Below, in pieces: positions 25,417-32,371 of a DNA stretch of 64,000 nt (positions are counted from its first letter, which is position 1; each line of letters starts with the position of its first letter). A program made the position numbers and the translations under genes. This stretch comes from Arcicella lustrica (GTDB lineage: Bacteria; Bacteroidota; Bacteroidia; Cytophagales; Spirosomataceae): the NCBI RefSeq assembly GCF_034930985.1, contig NZ_JAYGIM010000003.1, positions 372,001 through 436,000 on the forward strand, written 5' to 3'. Below the pieces are notes generated by a model. The model worked only from the letters and a program-made list of their open reading frames with translations. It did no database searches and was not told the DNA's origin.

Positions 25417-27000
25417 ATGAAAAAAACACATTACAGTTTAATTTGCGCTTTACTCCTCAGCTCATCAGCTTTTGCACAGGAAGTCACCAAATTGTATTCA
25501 GGTAAAGCCCCAGATTCTGAAAGTTGGACTTGGTCGGAAGCCGAAAGTACGAATAACATTTTCAAAACCAGAGTAATCTATAACGTAGCCGAACCAACCA
25601 TCACGGCTTTTTTACCCGACAAAGATAAAGCGACTGGAACGGCAATGCTGATTGCACCGGGCGGAGCATTTCATACACTTTCTATTGACAGCGAAGGAAT
25701 TGAAGTAGCCAAATACTTGAACTCAAAAGGTATTGCGGCATTCGTTTTGAAGTACAGAGTAGCCAGAAGTTTTACCGACGACCCCGTGAAAGAATTAATG
25801 GGCAAAATGGGTAACTTCAAAACTTTGGATGAAGAAAACGCTCCAGTGATTCCTTTAGCCATTCAAGATGCTTCAACAGCGATTAAATACATCCGAAAAA
25901 ATGCAGAAAAGTACGACATCGACCCGAACAAAATTGGGATGATTGGCTTTTCGGCTGGCGGAACACTTACTTTAGGTGCAATGTACAAAGCTACCGAAGA
26001 AAGTAAACCTAATTTTATCGCTCCTATTTACGCTTACACAAAAGCAGTAGAGGAAATCAAAAATATTCCTAAAGAAAAAACGCCCATTTTTATCGCTTTG
26101 GCTTCCGACGACCAATTGGGTTTTGCACCAGCAAACGCACAATTATATTTAGATTGGAAAGCCGCAGGACAACCTGTGGAAATGCACATTTACGAAAAAG
26201 GTGGACATGGTTTTGGTATGAACAAACAAAAAATTCCAACAGATACTTGGTACGAACGTTTTGGCGATTGGCTAAAACTACAAGGTTATCTCAAAAAACG
26301 TTACCCTAACAAATGGGAACAACAATTTACCGAAGAACAATTAGAAATGTTTTCAAAACAAAATGCTGAAAGAGAAAGAAGAGATTGGGCAAACTTGGTA
26401 AAATACAAAAAAGCCAATGCCGAAATCGGCGAGCCTAAACAAGGACAAACAAGAGTAGTTTTTACAGGAGATTCTATCACAGAAGGCTGGGTTGGTGCTG
26501 ACGCTGACTTTTTTAATAGCAATAATTATGTAGGAAGAGGCATCAGCGGACAAACGTCTCCACAAACTTTATTACGTTTTCGTCAGGATGTGGTGGATTT
26601 GAAACCTAAAGTAGTCATTATCAACATCGGTATCAACGACATTGAAGAAAACACGGGGGATTATATGCAAGAATATACTTTGGCAAACTATAAATCTATG
26701 ATTGAAATCGCCAAAGCAAATAATATTAAAGTGATTTTGGCTTCGGTGATGCCAGCGGCTGCTTTTCCGTGGAGAAAAGAAATTAAAGATGTACCCATTA
26801 AAGTAATGGCTTTGAACGAAGGCATCAAACAATTGGCGAAACAATACAACTTGGTATATCTTGATTACTTCACGCCTTTGAAAGATGAAAGAAATGGATT
26901 GAGCAAAGAAATGGCAGAAGATGGCGTACATCCAACAATTACTTGCTATAAAATCATGGAGAAATTAGCTAAAGAAGCTATTACAAAAGCTTTGAAGTAG
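25417..27000 (+). CDS. Fused alpha/beta-hydrolase and GDSL esterase (secreted)
   Basis: A 527-residue exported protein with two complete esterase domains. After the signal peptide (MKKTHYSLICALLLSSSAFA) comes an alpha/beta-hydrolase of the carbohydrate-esterase/BD-FAE kind: oxyanion-type PGGAFH near 81, nucleophile S179 in GFSAGG, acidic residues D231/D232, and H264 in GGHGFGM. A linker around 295-345 leads to an SGNH/GDSL domain with block I S353 (GDSITEGW), block II G375/G378, block III G405-x-N407 and the D502/H505 pair (DGVHPT). Both catalytic sets look intact. Such enzymes remove acetyl or feruloyl groups from polysaccharides, which would suit acetylated mannan. The substrate is inferred. 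Confidence 0.85.
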   Translation: MKKTHYSLICALLLSSSAFAQEVTKLYSGKAPDSESWTWSEAESTNNIFKTRVIYNVAEPTITAFLPDKDKATGTAMLIAPGGAFHTLSIDSEGIEVAKYLNSKGIAAFVLKYRVARSFTDDPVKELMGKMGNFKTLDEENAPVIPLAIQDASTAIKYIRKNAEKYDIDPNKIGMIGFSAGGTLTLGAMYKATEESKPNFIAPIYAYTKAVEEIKNIPKEKTPIFIALASDDQLGFAPANAQLYLDWKAAGQPVEMHIYEKGGHGFGMNKQKIPTDTWYERFGDWLKLQGYLKKRYPNKWEQQFTEEQLEMFSKQNAERERRDWANLVKYKKANAEIGEPKQGQTRVVFTGDSITEGWVGADADFFNSNNYVGRGISGQTSPQTLLRFRQDVVDLKPKVVIINIGINDIEENTGDYMQEYTLANYKSMIEIAKANNIKVILASVMPAAAFPWRKEIKDVPIKVMALNEGIKQLAKQYNLVYLDYFTPLKDERNGLSKEMAEDGVHPTITCYKIMEKLAKEAITKALK

Positions 27001-27004
27001 TTTT

Positions 27005-27117
27005 TTGATTTGAAAATGTGGGATGATTTGAAGATTTGAAAATGACTTTTTGGTAATTATGTGTCAATAAGTAATTTTCAAATTACCACATTTTCAAATC
27101 TTCAAATCACCATTTTA
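27005..27117. repeat. GATTTGAAAATGTG-type inverted array
   Basis: Reiterated GATTTGAA(AATG) words on the left are mirrored by ATTTTCAAATTACCACATT and TTCAAATCTTCAAATC on the right, giving a long imperfect hairpin between convergent genes. The same family recurs at 29890-30008. Confidence 0.55.
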
Positions 27118-27510
27118 TCATTTTCCCACCATAGAAACAGGTCTGCCACGCAAGGCTGACCAAGTTTCATCAATGGCTACTTGTGAAACCGCTTGAAGTC
27201 CGATTAAATCAAAAGCAGTCCAAACCGTTTCACGTTTAATATCACTTTTTATTTTACCTGTTCCTTTCGGATAACAAGCCCAAAATACACAATCGAATTT
27301 CCCAGCCTTACTTACAGACTGCATTAAAGTCTCTAATTCAGCTTGCTGAACGGCAAATACTTGTACAAAATCGTAAATTCCCTCCGCTTTGGGTTCAGTA
27401 TCATAATTAGAGCCTACCAATAACGATAAGTAACTTTCAGGAGCATTCACAATCAAAAGCTGTTTATTGCTATCCAAACGAAGTTTTTTGAAGATATTTT
27501 CAGCAGACAT
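27118..27510 (-). CDS. DUF3052-like protein
   Basis: A 130-residue cytoplasmic protein with no signal or membrane segment. The middle part (FDCVFWACYPKGTGKIKSDI) and the C-terminal QVAIDETWSALRGRPV resemble the DUF3052 family as I remember it, whose function is not known to me. It lies 91 bp downstream of hemC on the same strand and could be co-transcribed with it. Confidence 0.6.
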   Translation of the reverse strand: MSAENIFKKLRLDSNKQLLIVNAPESYLSLLVGSNYDTEPKAEGIYDFVQVFAVQQAELETLMQSVSKAGKFDCVFWACYPKGTGKIKSDIKRETVWTAFDLIGLQAVSQVAIDETWSALRGRPVSMVGK

Positions 27511-27601
27511 AAGTAAAAACGTTAATTGTTTATCTATTATCAGTATTTCTAAAAAAGCGGTTTACTAAAACATAATCACTCAATCAAAAATCACTAATTC
27601 A

Positions 27602-28531
27602 CTAACTGCTTAGTCCCTCACGAATTTCTTTCAAAATTCTATCTCCGCCCAGTTTTAAAATCTTTTCTGCTAAAGTTTCGCCGATTTCAATCGCATCCGT
27701 TCCTGATACTCTTTCTTTTAATACTTCTTGTCCGTCTAAACCGATAATTCCGCCTGTCATCGTCAATTCGCCATTTTCAGCAGTTTGTGCCAAGCCAAAA
27801 ACTGGAATACTACAACCACCTTGCAAGCGTCTCAAGTAAGCACGTTCTGCCAATAGTTGTTGCTCCGTTTCGGCATGATTACACAATTCACGAATTTTTG
27901 CTTTCTTTTCAGCATCCAACGAAACGGCACATTCTATCGCCACAGAACCTTGTCCGACGGCCGGCGTAAACTTATTTAAAGAAATCAACTCAGCAATATG
28001 TTCTTCGTAGCCCATGCGATGCACTCCTGCATAAGCCAATAACAAAGCATCACAAACGCCACTTTCTAATTTGCCCATACGAGTTTGCAAATTGCCACGC
28101 ATATCCACGGTTTTGATGTGCGGATAAAAATGCTTCAACATCGCTACTCTTCGGGTTGAAGAAGTACCAACTACAAAAGGTTTTCCACTTTCCAGCGATA
28201 AACTTTTATCATAACTTACCAAAACGTCGTTTACTTTTTCACGCTCGGTAAAGGCAATTAATTCTAAATCATCCGCCAATTCCGATTGTAAATCTTTGGC
28301 AGAATGTTGTGCTATATCTATTTCGCCAGAACGAAGTTTTTCTTCTAATTCTTCTGTAAATACTCCTTTTGAGCCAATTTTCGACAAAGAACGGTCTAAG
28401 ATTTGGTCTCCTTTGGTATTGATAATAACGATTTCAACAGATAAACCGCCTTTTTCTAATGTTTCTTTGATGAAGTACGCTTGCCAAAGTGCTAATTTTG
28501 ACCCTCTCGTTCCTAATTTTATTGTACTCAT
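27602..28531 (-). CDS. hemC: Hydroxymethylbilane synthase (porphobilinogen deaminase)
   Basis: A 309-residue haem-biosynthesis enzyme that links four porphobilinogens into hydroxymethylbilane. It starts at the canonical IKLGTRGSKLALWQA. It carries AQHSAKDLQSEL, the arginine-rich GTSSTRRVAML and DMRGNLQTRMGKL blocks, and the cysteine that anchors the dipyrromethane cofactor in RLQGGCSIPVFG. The length matches the family. The neighbouring genes (DUF3052-like and holB) are not haem genes. Confidence 0.96.
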   Translation of the reverse strand: MSTIKLGTRGSKLALWQAYFIKETLEKGGLSVEIVIINTKGDQILDRSLSKIGSKGVFTEELEEKLRSGEIDIAQHSAKDLQSELADDLELIAFTEREKVNDVLVSYDKSLSLESGKPFVVGTSSTRRVAMLKHFYPHIKTVDMRGNLQTRMGKLESGVCDALLLAYAGVHRMGYEEHIAELISLNKFTPAVGQGSVAIECAVSLDAEKKAKIRELCNHAETEQQLLAERAYLRRLQGGCSIPVFGLAQTAENGELTMTGGIIGLDGQEVLKERVSGTDAIEIGETLAEKILKLGGDRILKEIREGLSS

Positions 28532-28547
28532 GGTTGGATGATTATTA

Positions 28548-28580
28548 GCTCTGAGCTATAAGCCTTGAGCTGTAAGCTTT
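28548..28580. repeat. GAGCTATAAGCCTTGAGC-type words
   Basis: A short copy of the AGCTTTGAGC repeat family upstream of hemC, with repeated GAGCT/GAGCTGTAAGC words. It supports the idea that the family is scattered through intergenic DNA. Confidence 0.35.
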
Positions 28581-28661
28581 TAGTTTTTGGATAATTCCAT
28601 TTAAAGTAGCTGGAATTATTAAATGATAAATCTTTTACCCTTATTACTCAACAAATTCCAA

Positions 28662-28689
28662 TTAGCAGGCGAATTAATTCGCCTGCTAA
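28662..28689. repeat. 28-bp perfect palindrome
   Basis: TTAGCAGGCGAATT followed directly by its complement AATTCGCCTGCTAA. It lies 80 bp downstream of the holB stop. On the minus strand no T tract follows, so it is not a classical holB terminator; an RNA stability or protein-binding site is possible. Confidence 0.6.
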
Positions 28690-28768
28690 AAAGGTAATAT
28701 TTTCTATCTGCTTGTTAATAATAAAATACAGATAACGGATATACTGTTGACGAATAACGTCTTTTTAC

Positions 28769-29878
28769 TTAGCTTTTGAACAATCGGGCGATGGTTAATG
28801 ATAAATCTAAATGTAAAATCTTCGCCCTTGCGTTGCGTTCTAAATAATAATATACTTGACTGAATTCTTGTACAATCAGTTCGATAGCTTCAATTTTTAC
28901 TGCTTTTGAAAAATTTTGCACAAAAGTAAGCTCCTCTCCTTCCAATCTCACCAAAGCTTCTGCTCCGTTTTTCCAAAGTAATAAATCTCTGAAAATATTC
29001 AAGCCGTACTCCATCATGCCTTTTTGGTCTTCTTTCGACATTCCGTCAAATTCATCAGCCAATTTTATTAAAGCTGGCACATTGGGTTTGTACGCCATTC
29101 GCATCCAATTGGCAAACCATTCGTGCTGTACTTGGCCTTCGTGCGTAGTTAAAGCAACTGCTTTTGAAATATTTCCTTCAGATAAGTACGCAATTTGTTT
29201 GGCTCTTTCTGTTGTTACTCCTGTTTTTTCGGTAAGATATTCAACCGTATTTTCATCTGAAAAAGCAGGAATCATTACTCTTTGCGTTCTGGAAAGTATC
29301 GTTGTTAATAACTTGTTGGTATCGTTACATACGAGAATAAACAGCGTTTTGGTAGGCGGTTCTTCTAAAATTTTCAATAAAGAATTCGCCGACTCGATGT
29401 TCATTAATTCTGGTTGCCAAATAATCAGGATTTTGTACTCCGCTTCAAAAGCCTTGAGCGAAATTTTCTCAATAATATTATGAGCTTCCTTGATAGGAAT
29501 AATTCCTTGCTTATTGCCAGTTGCACCCGTAAACTCCAACCAATCTGTTAAACTTCTGTACGGACTTTCAATCAAAAACTTACGCCAAGTAGGCAATAAT
29601 TCCAAAATGGTTTCCTTCGCACTCGGAGTCGGGAAAATATGGTGAATATCAGGATGCACCATTTTTGCCATTTTGATACAAGACGCACAACGTCCACAAG
29701 CATCAGTTTCGGTCTTATCCTCGCAATTAATATAAGTTGAATATGCCCAAGCCAAAGCCAAGTTTGCTCCGCCAACTGCTCCATGAAACAATTGTGCATG
29801 AGCCACATGGTTCATTTGCACCGAACGAATCAGCGTATTTTTGATGGCACTTAAACCTGGGATTTCTTTAAATAACAT
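28769..29878 (-). CDS. holB: DNA polymerase III clamp-loader subunit delta'
   Basis: A 369-residue AAA+-fold clamp-loader protein. The position of the Walker A loop is degenerate (LFHGAVGGANLALAWA), as expected for delta', which does not hydrolyse ATP. The zinc-binding cysteine cluster CEDKTETDACGRCASC follows, then YKILIIWQPELMNIESANSLL and LKILEEPPTKTLFILVCND, the hallmark of the DnaX/HolB family, and the sensor motif TILSRTQRVMI. It loads the sliding clamp onto DNA within the replisome. Confidence 0.93.
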   Translation of the reverse strand: MLFKEIPGLSAIKNTLIRSVQMNHVAHAQLFHGAVGGANLALAWAYSTYINCEDKTETDACGRCASCIKMAKMVHPDIHHIFPTPSAKETILELLPTWRKFLIESPYRSLTDWLEFTGATGNKQGIIPIKEAHNIIEKISLKAFEAEYKILIIWQPELMNIESANSLLKILEEPPTKTLFILVCNDTNKLLTTILSRTQRVMIPAFSDENTVEYLTEKTGVTTERAKQIAYLSEGNISKAVALTTHEGQVQHEWFANWMRMAYKPNVPALIKLADEFDGMSKEDQKGMMEYGLNIFRDLLLWKNGAEALVRLEGEELTFVQNFSKAVKIEAIELIVQEFSQVYYYLERNARAKILHLDLSLTIARLFKS

Positions 29879-29889
29879 TTATTCTTTTT

Positions 29890-30008
29890 CGATTTGAAAA
29901 TTTGATGATGTGGGAGAATTTGAAAATTTGATGATTTGAAGATTTGAAAATAAGTAATTGCCCTTTATTTCATTTTCAAATTACCACACTTCCAAATCAT
30001 CAAATCAT
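29890..30008. repeat. GATTTGAAAAT-type inverted array
   Basis: Left-hand words such as GATTTGAAAATTTGATGATG are mirrored at the right by TTTTCAAATTACCACAC and CAAATCATCAAATC. Same family as 27005-27117; it extends to the stop codon of the GlmU-like gene. Confidence 0.55.
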
Positions 30009-31154
30009 CTCAAAAATTGCTTTTAAAATTTGTTCTTCAACGGCATCAAATTCTTTTCCTCTACGTTCCAAGACGGCACGAGCCACTTGGTTTGCTTTAC
30101 GCAAATGATACGTTTTGAAAGTACCATTTCCATTACTCCACGAAAACGAAGGAATATGTTTTGGTTGAAAATCTGCTCCGAAAATATTGCAATTCACGCC
30201 CACAACCGTTCCAGTATTAAACATCGTATTGATACCACATTTAGAATGGTCGCCCATGATTAATCCCACAAATTGCGAACCTGTATTTTCGTAGCGATTA
30301 CTTACATAACTCCACAATTCTACTTTTGAATAATCATTTTTCAAGTTAGAATTATTGGTATCAGCTCCCCAATTACACCACTCGCCAATCACAGAATTAC
30401 CCATGAAGCCTTCGTGTCCTTTGTTTGAATTGCCAAAGATAACGGAATTACTGATTTCTCCGCCTACCTTACAATGCGGGCCAATGGTTGTATTTCTACG
30501 CATTTTTGCGCCCATATTCACGACAGATTTTTCGCAAATGGCAAAAGGACCTTGAATTAATGCTCCAATACTCAGACTTACATCTTTGCCAATATAAATC
30601 GGTCCATGAGTAGCATCGAGCACAACAGATTTTAAATCAACGCCTTCTTCAATGAAAATCTGTGATTCATTATAAAAAGCAGTAAAGCGGTCGCTGATTG
30701 GCTGTGAAGTTCTTCCCTGAGTAATTCTCTCAAAATCGCTAATAATTTGCTCGCCGTTGTGTGTATAAATATCTATTGCATGGCGAATGATTCGGAGAGA
30801 ACCTTCAAAAGTAACCGTATTTTCAAAAGTATTTTTCGTTTCTTTACTTCTATAAGCAAGAATCGTTTCTCCTTGAAGCAAAGCAGTTTCTGGAGCTAAT
30901 TCTTGAATGGCTTCAACTAACGTTTTCGTCGGACAAACCGCTCCGTTGATAAATATATTATCTTCAGTCAAGATTAATGGATACTTTGTCTGTAAATAAT
31001 CTTGTGTATCAAATGAAACTTCACTTTGTAAGTACGCTTGCCATTTTTCACTGATGGTTTGAATTCCGATGCGGATTTCGCTGACAGGACGAGTAAAAGT
31101 TAGAGGCAACAAAGACTGACGAATCTGTATCTCATCAAAAAGGATAAAATTCAT
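30000..31154 (-). CDS. GlmU-family putative sugar nucleotidyltransferase/acyltransferase
   Basis: A 384-residue protein with an N-terminal nucleotidyltransferase-like part (MNFILFDEIQIRQSLLPLTF, then TRPVSEIRIG) and a C-terminal left-handed beta-helix of hexapeptide repeats (GPIYIGKDVSLSIGALIQGP, then GPHCKVGGEISNSVIFGNSN). This bacteroidal family is annotated as GlmU-like, but the N-terminal GxGxRM pyrophosphorylase signature of true GlmU is not evident. A role in making UDP-amino sugars or another activated sugar is likely but not shown. Downstream of it on the same strand is holB, with 121 bp of repeat DNA between them. Confidence 0.78.
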   Translation of the reverse strand: MNFILFDEIQIRQSLLPLTFTRPVSEIRIGIQTISEKWQAYLQSEVSFDTQDYLQTKYPLILTEDNIFINGAVCPTKTLVEAIQELAPETALLQGETILAYRSKETKNTFENTVTFEGSLRIIRHAIDIYTHNGEQIISDFERITQGRTSQPISDRFTAFYNESQIFIEEGVDLKSVVLDATHGPIYIGKDVSLSIGALIQGPFAICEKSVVNMGAKMRRNTTIGPHCKVGGEISNSVIFGNSNKGHEGFMGNSVIGEWCNWGADTNNSNLKNDYSKVELWSYVSNRYENTGSQFVGLIMGDHSKCGINTMFNTGTVVGVNCNIFGADFQPKHIPSFSWSNGNGTFKTYHLRKANQVARAVLERRGKEFDAVEEQILKAIFEMI

Positions 31155-31318
31155 AAACTTAGTACGGAGTATCCCATCCGCTGGGCAAGATTAGTTTAGC
31201 GTTTGTAATCGTACAAAATTAATGAAAGTGCTACATTTCACTAATTTTCAGTGTTATCTGTTCATCATTAACAGATAATCGCCACAAATATAAGTTATAT
31301 ATTACCGATAATTTATCA

Positions 31319-31356
31319 TAAAAAAACCTTTCAGATTGCTCTAAAAGGTTTTTTTT
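31319..31356 (-). terminator. Rho-independent terminator of rpmE2
   Basis: On the minus strand an 11-bp stem (AAAAAACCTTT / AAAGGTTTTTT in plus-strand letters, 31321-31331 and 31344-31354) ends in a run of T, about 30 bp after the L31 stop. Confidence 0.85.
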
Positions 31357-31384
31357 CAATTTCGACACCAGTTGGGTAGAAGAA

Positions 31385-31630
31385 TTATTTCTTGCCACCG
31401 AAACGTTTGTAGAATTTATCAACACGACCCGCAGTATCCAATAATACATTTTTACCTGTATAGAATGGGTGCGACTCAGAAGAAACCTCGATTTTGAATA
31501 CTGGATAAGTTTCTCCTTCAAATTCAGTTGTTTCAGTTGTTTTTACACATGATTGTGTTAAAAACTTGTAATCAGCAGACAAATCATGGAAAACCACTGG
31601 TCTGTAATCTGGATGAATTCCTTGTTTCAT
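31385..31630 (-). CDS. rpmE2: 50S ribosomal protein L31, type B
   Basis: An 81-residue ribosomal protein starting MKQGIHPDYRPVVFHDLSAD with the C-terminal SHPFYTGKNVLLDTAGRVDK, then FYKRFGG. It has only one cysteine (C28) and lacks the CxxC zinc motif of type A L31, so it is the zinc-independent form. Its 5' leader is about 150 nt and contains a GC-rich hairpin. A terminator follows. It is a single-gene unit. Confidence 0.95.
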   Translation of the reverse strand: MKQGIHPDYRPVVFHDLSADYKFLTQSCVKTTETTEFEGETYPVFKIEVSSESHPFYTGKNVLLDTAGRVDKFYKRFGGKK

Positions 31631-31647
31631 GGTAATATTTTGATTTT

Positions 31648-31668
31648 GAGACGATTCCCCGCCGTCTC
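31648..31668 (-). promoter_or_regulatory. GC-rich hairpin in the L31 mRNA leader
   Basis: On the minus strand GAGACG and CGTCTC (6 bp) enclose GCGGGGAAT, 17 nt before the start codon. This is an unusually GC-rich spot in an AT-rich leader. Ribosomal protein genes often carry such leaders for autoregulation; a role here is inferred. Confidence 0.4.
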
Positions 31669-31785
31669 TGGATTGTATATAATGAGTCGTTTGTTAAATT
31701 GGGAGATACAGTATTCAAGATGTTTAAAATAATTAAACGAATTACTGATAACAATCGACAAAAGCACTTTTTCTATTTGAGGGTG

Positions 31786-31816
31786 CAAAATTACATTTTT
31801 TTTGGTGGTTTCAAAA
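31786..31816 (-). promoter_or_regulatory. Predicted promoter of rpmE2
   Basis: On the minus strand TAATTTTG (31786-31793) matches TAnnTTTG, with a TTTTG element 18 bp upstream (31812-31816). Transcription would begin near 31779, giving a leader of about 150 nt. Confidence 0.45.
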
Positions 31817-32371
31817 ACTTTTTTAAGGTAATTTGATTTAAGTTTTCAAGAAAAAGTATTCTTAATTTTTTATAAAAAACTTCAGTATGATTATTCCAAG
31901 TTAGACACTTGGCTGAATGGCACTGGGCTTGAATTCTTGTTGTACATAACAAATAGTTTGCTTTTTTTCTTGCTTTTTAATGGTTGGTTATTCGTTGCGA
32001 ATAGATTAAGAAATTGTTATCTTTGAAGTGCATACCAAAATCATTCATTATTAAAGTTTCTGTTTTATTTAAAGATTTAGCCCATCGAATCAGTCCTTGA
32101 TTTCTTTGAGATTGCTAACACAAAAATTCTTAAAATTTTAGCCGAATTAATTCTTAAATCATTTTTCATCTTCAAGAAAAAACAATGATTTAAGTAAAAA
32201 ATAATGGAGATTAAGGAATGAAAAACAAAAGGTTTGTGTTGAAGAGAACACCCACAAAATGGTTTCAACAATATACTCAAGGAATGATTATTTGATTTCT
32301 TTGAATGATTATATTCAAGCCTTCTTTCTTTATTTTAATAGAACTGAACACAATAAAAAACCCGAGTTAAT
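31817..32371 (+). other. Long intergenic region and nrdA leader, no gene seen
   Basis: This gap holds a good Bacteroidota promoter for nrdA (TTG at 31995-31997, 20-bp spacer, TATCTTTG at 32018-32025). The predicted leader is about 340 nt. It contains an 11-bp inverted repeat CTTAAATCATT / AATGATTTAAG (32153-32163 and 32184-32194) and a weaker GTTGAA/TTCAAC pair near 32240-32270. I looked for an NrdR box and for an adenosylcobalamin-riboswitch B12 box near nrdA and saw neither. A 67-codon minus-strand frame (32077-32280) has no support. Confidence 0.45.

Noticed and set aside
29016..29483. 155-codon plus-strand ORF opposite holB
   Set aside because: It is antisense to a well-supported holB reading frame and has no domain-like sequence.
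31231..31521. 96-codon minus-strand ORF overlapping rpmE2 and its terminator
   Set aside because: It reads through the L31 gene in another frame and through the terminator hairpin.
32077..32280. 67-codon minus-strand ORF in the nrdA upstream gap
   Set aside because: It is antisense to the predicted nrdA leader and has no recognisable motif or neighbouring signal.
31817..32371. Riboswitch or NrdR site upstream of nrdA
   Set aside because: I looked for a B12 box and for paired NrdR boxes and saw neither; only a plain inverted repeat is present.
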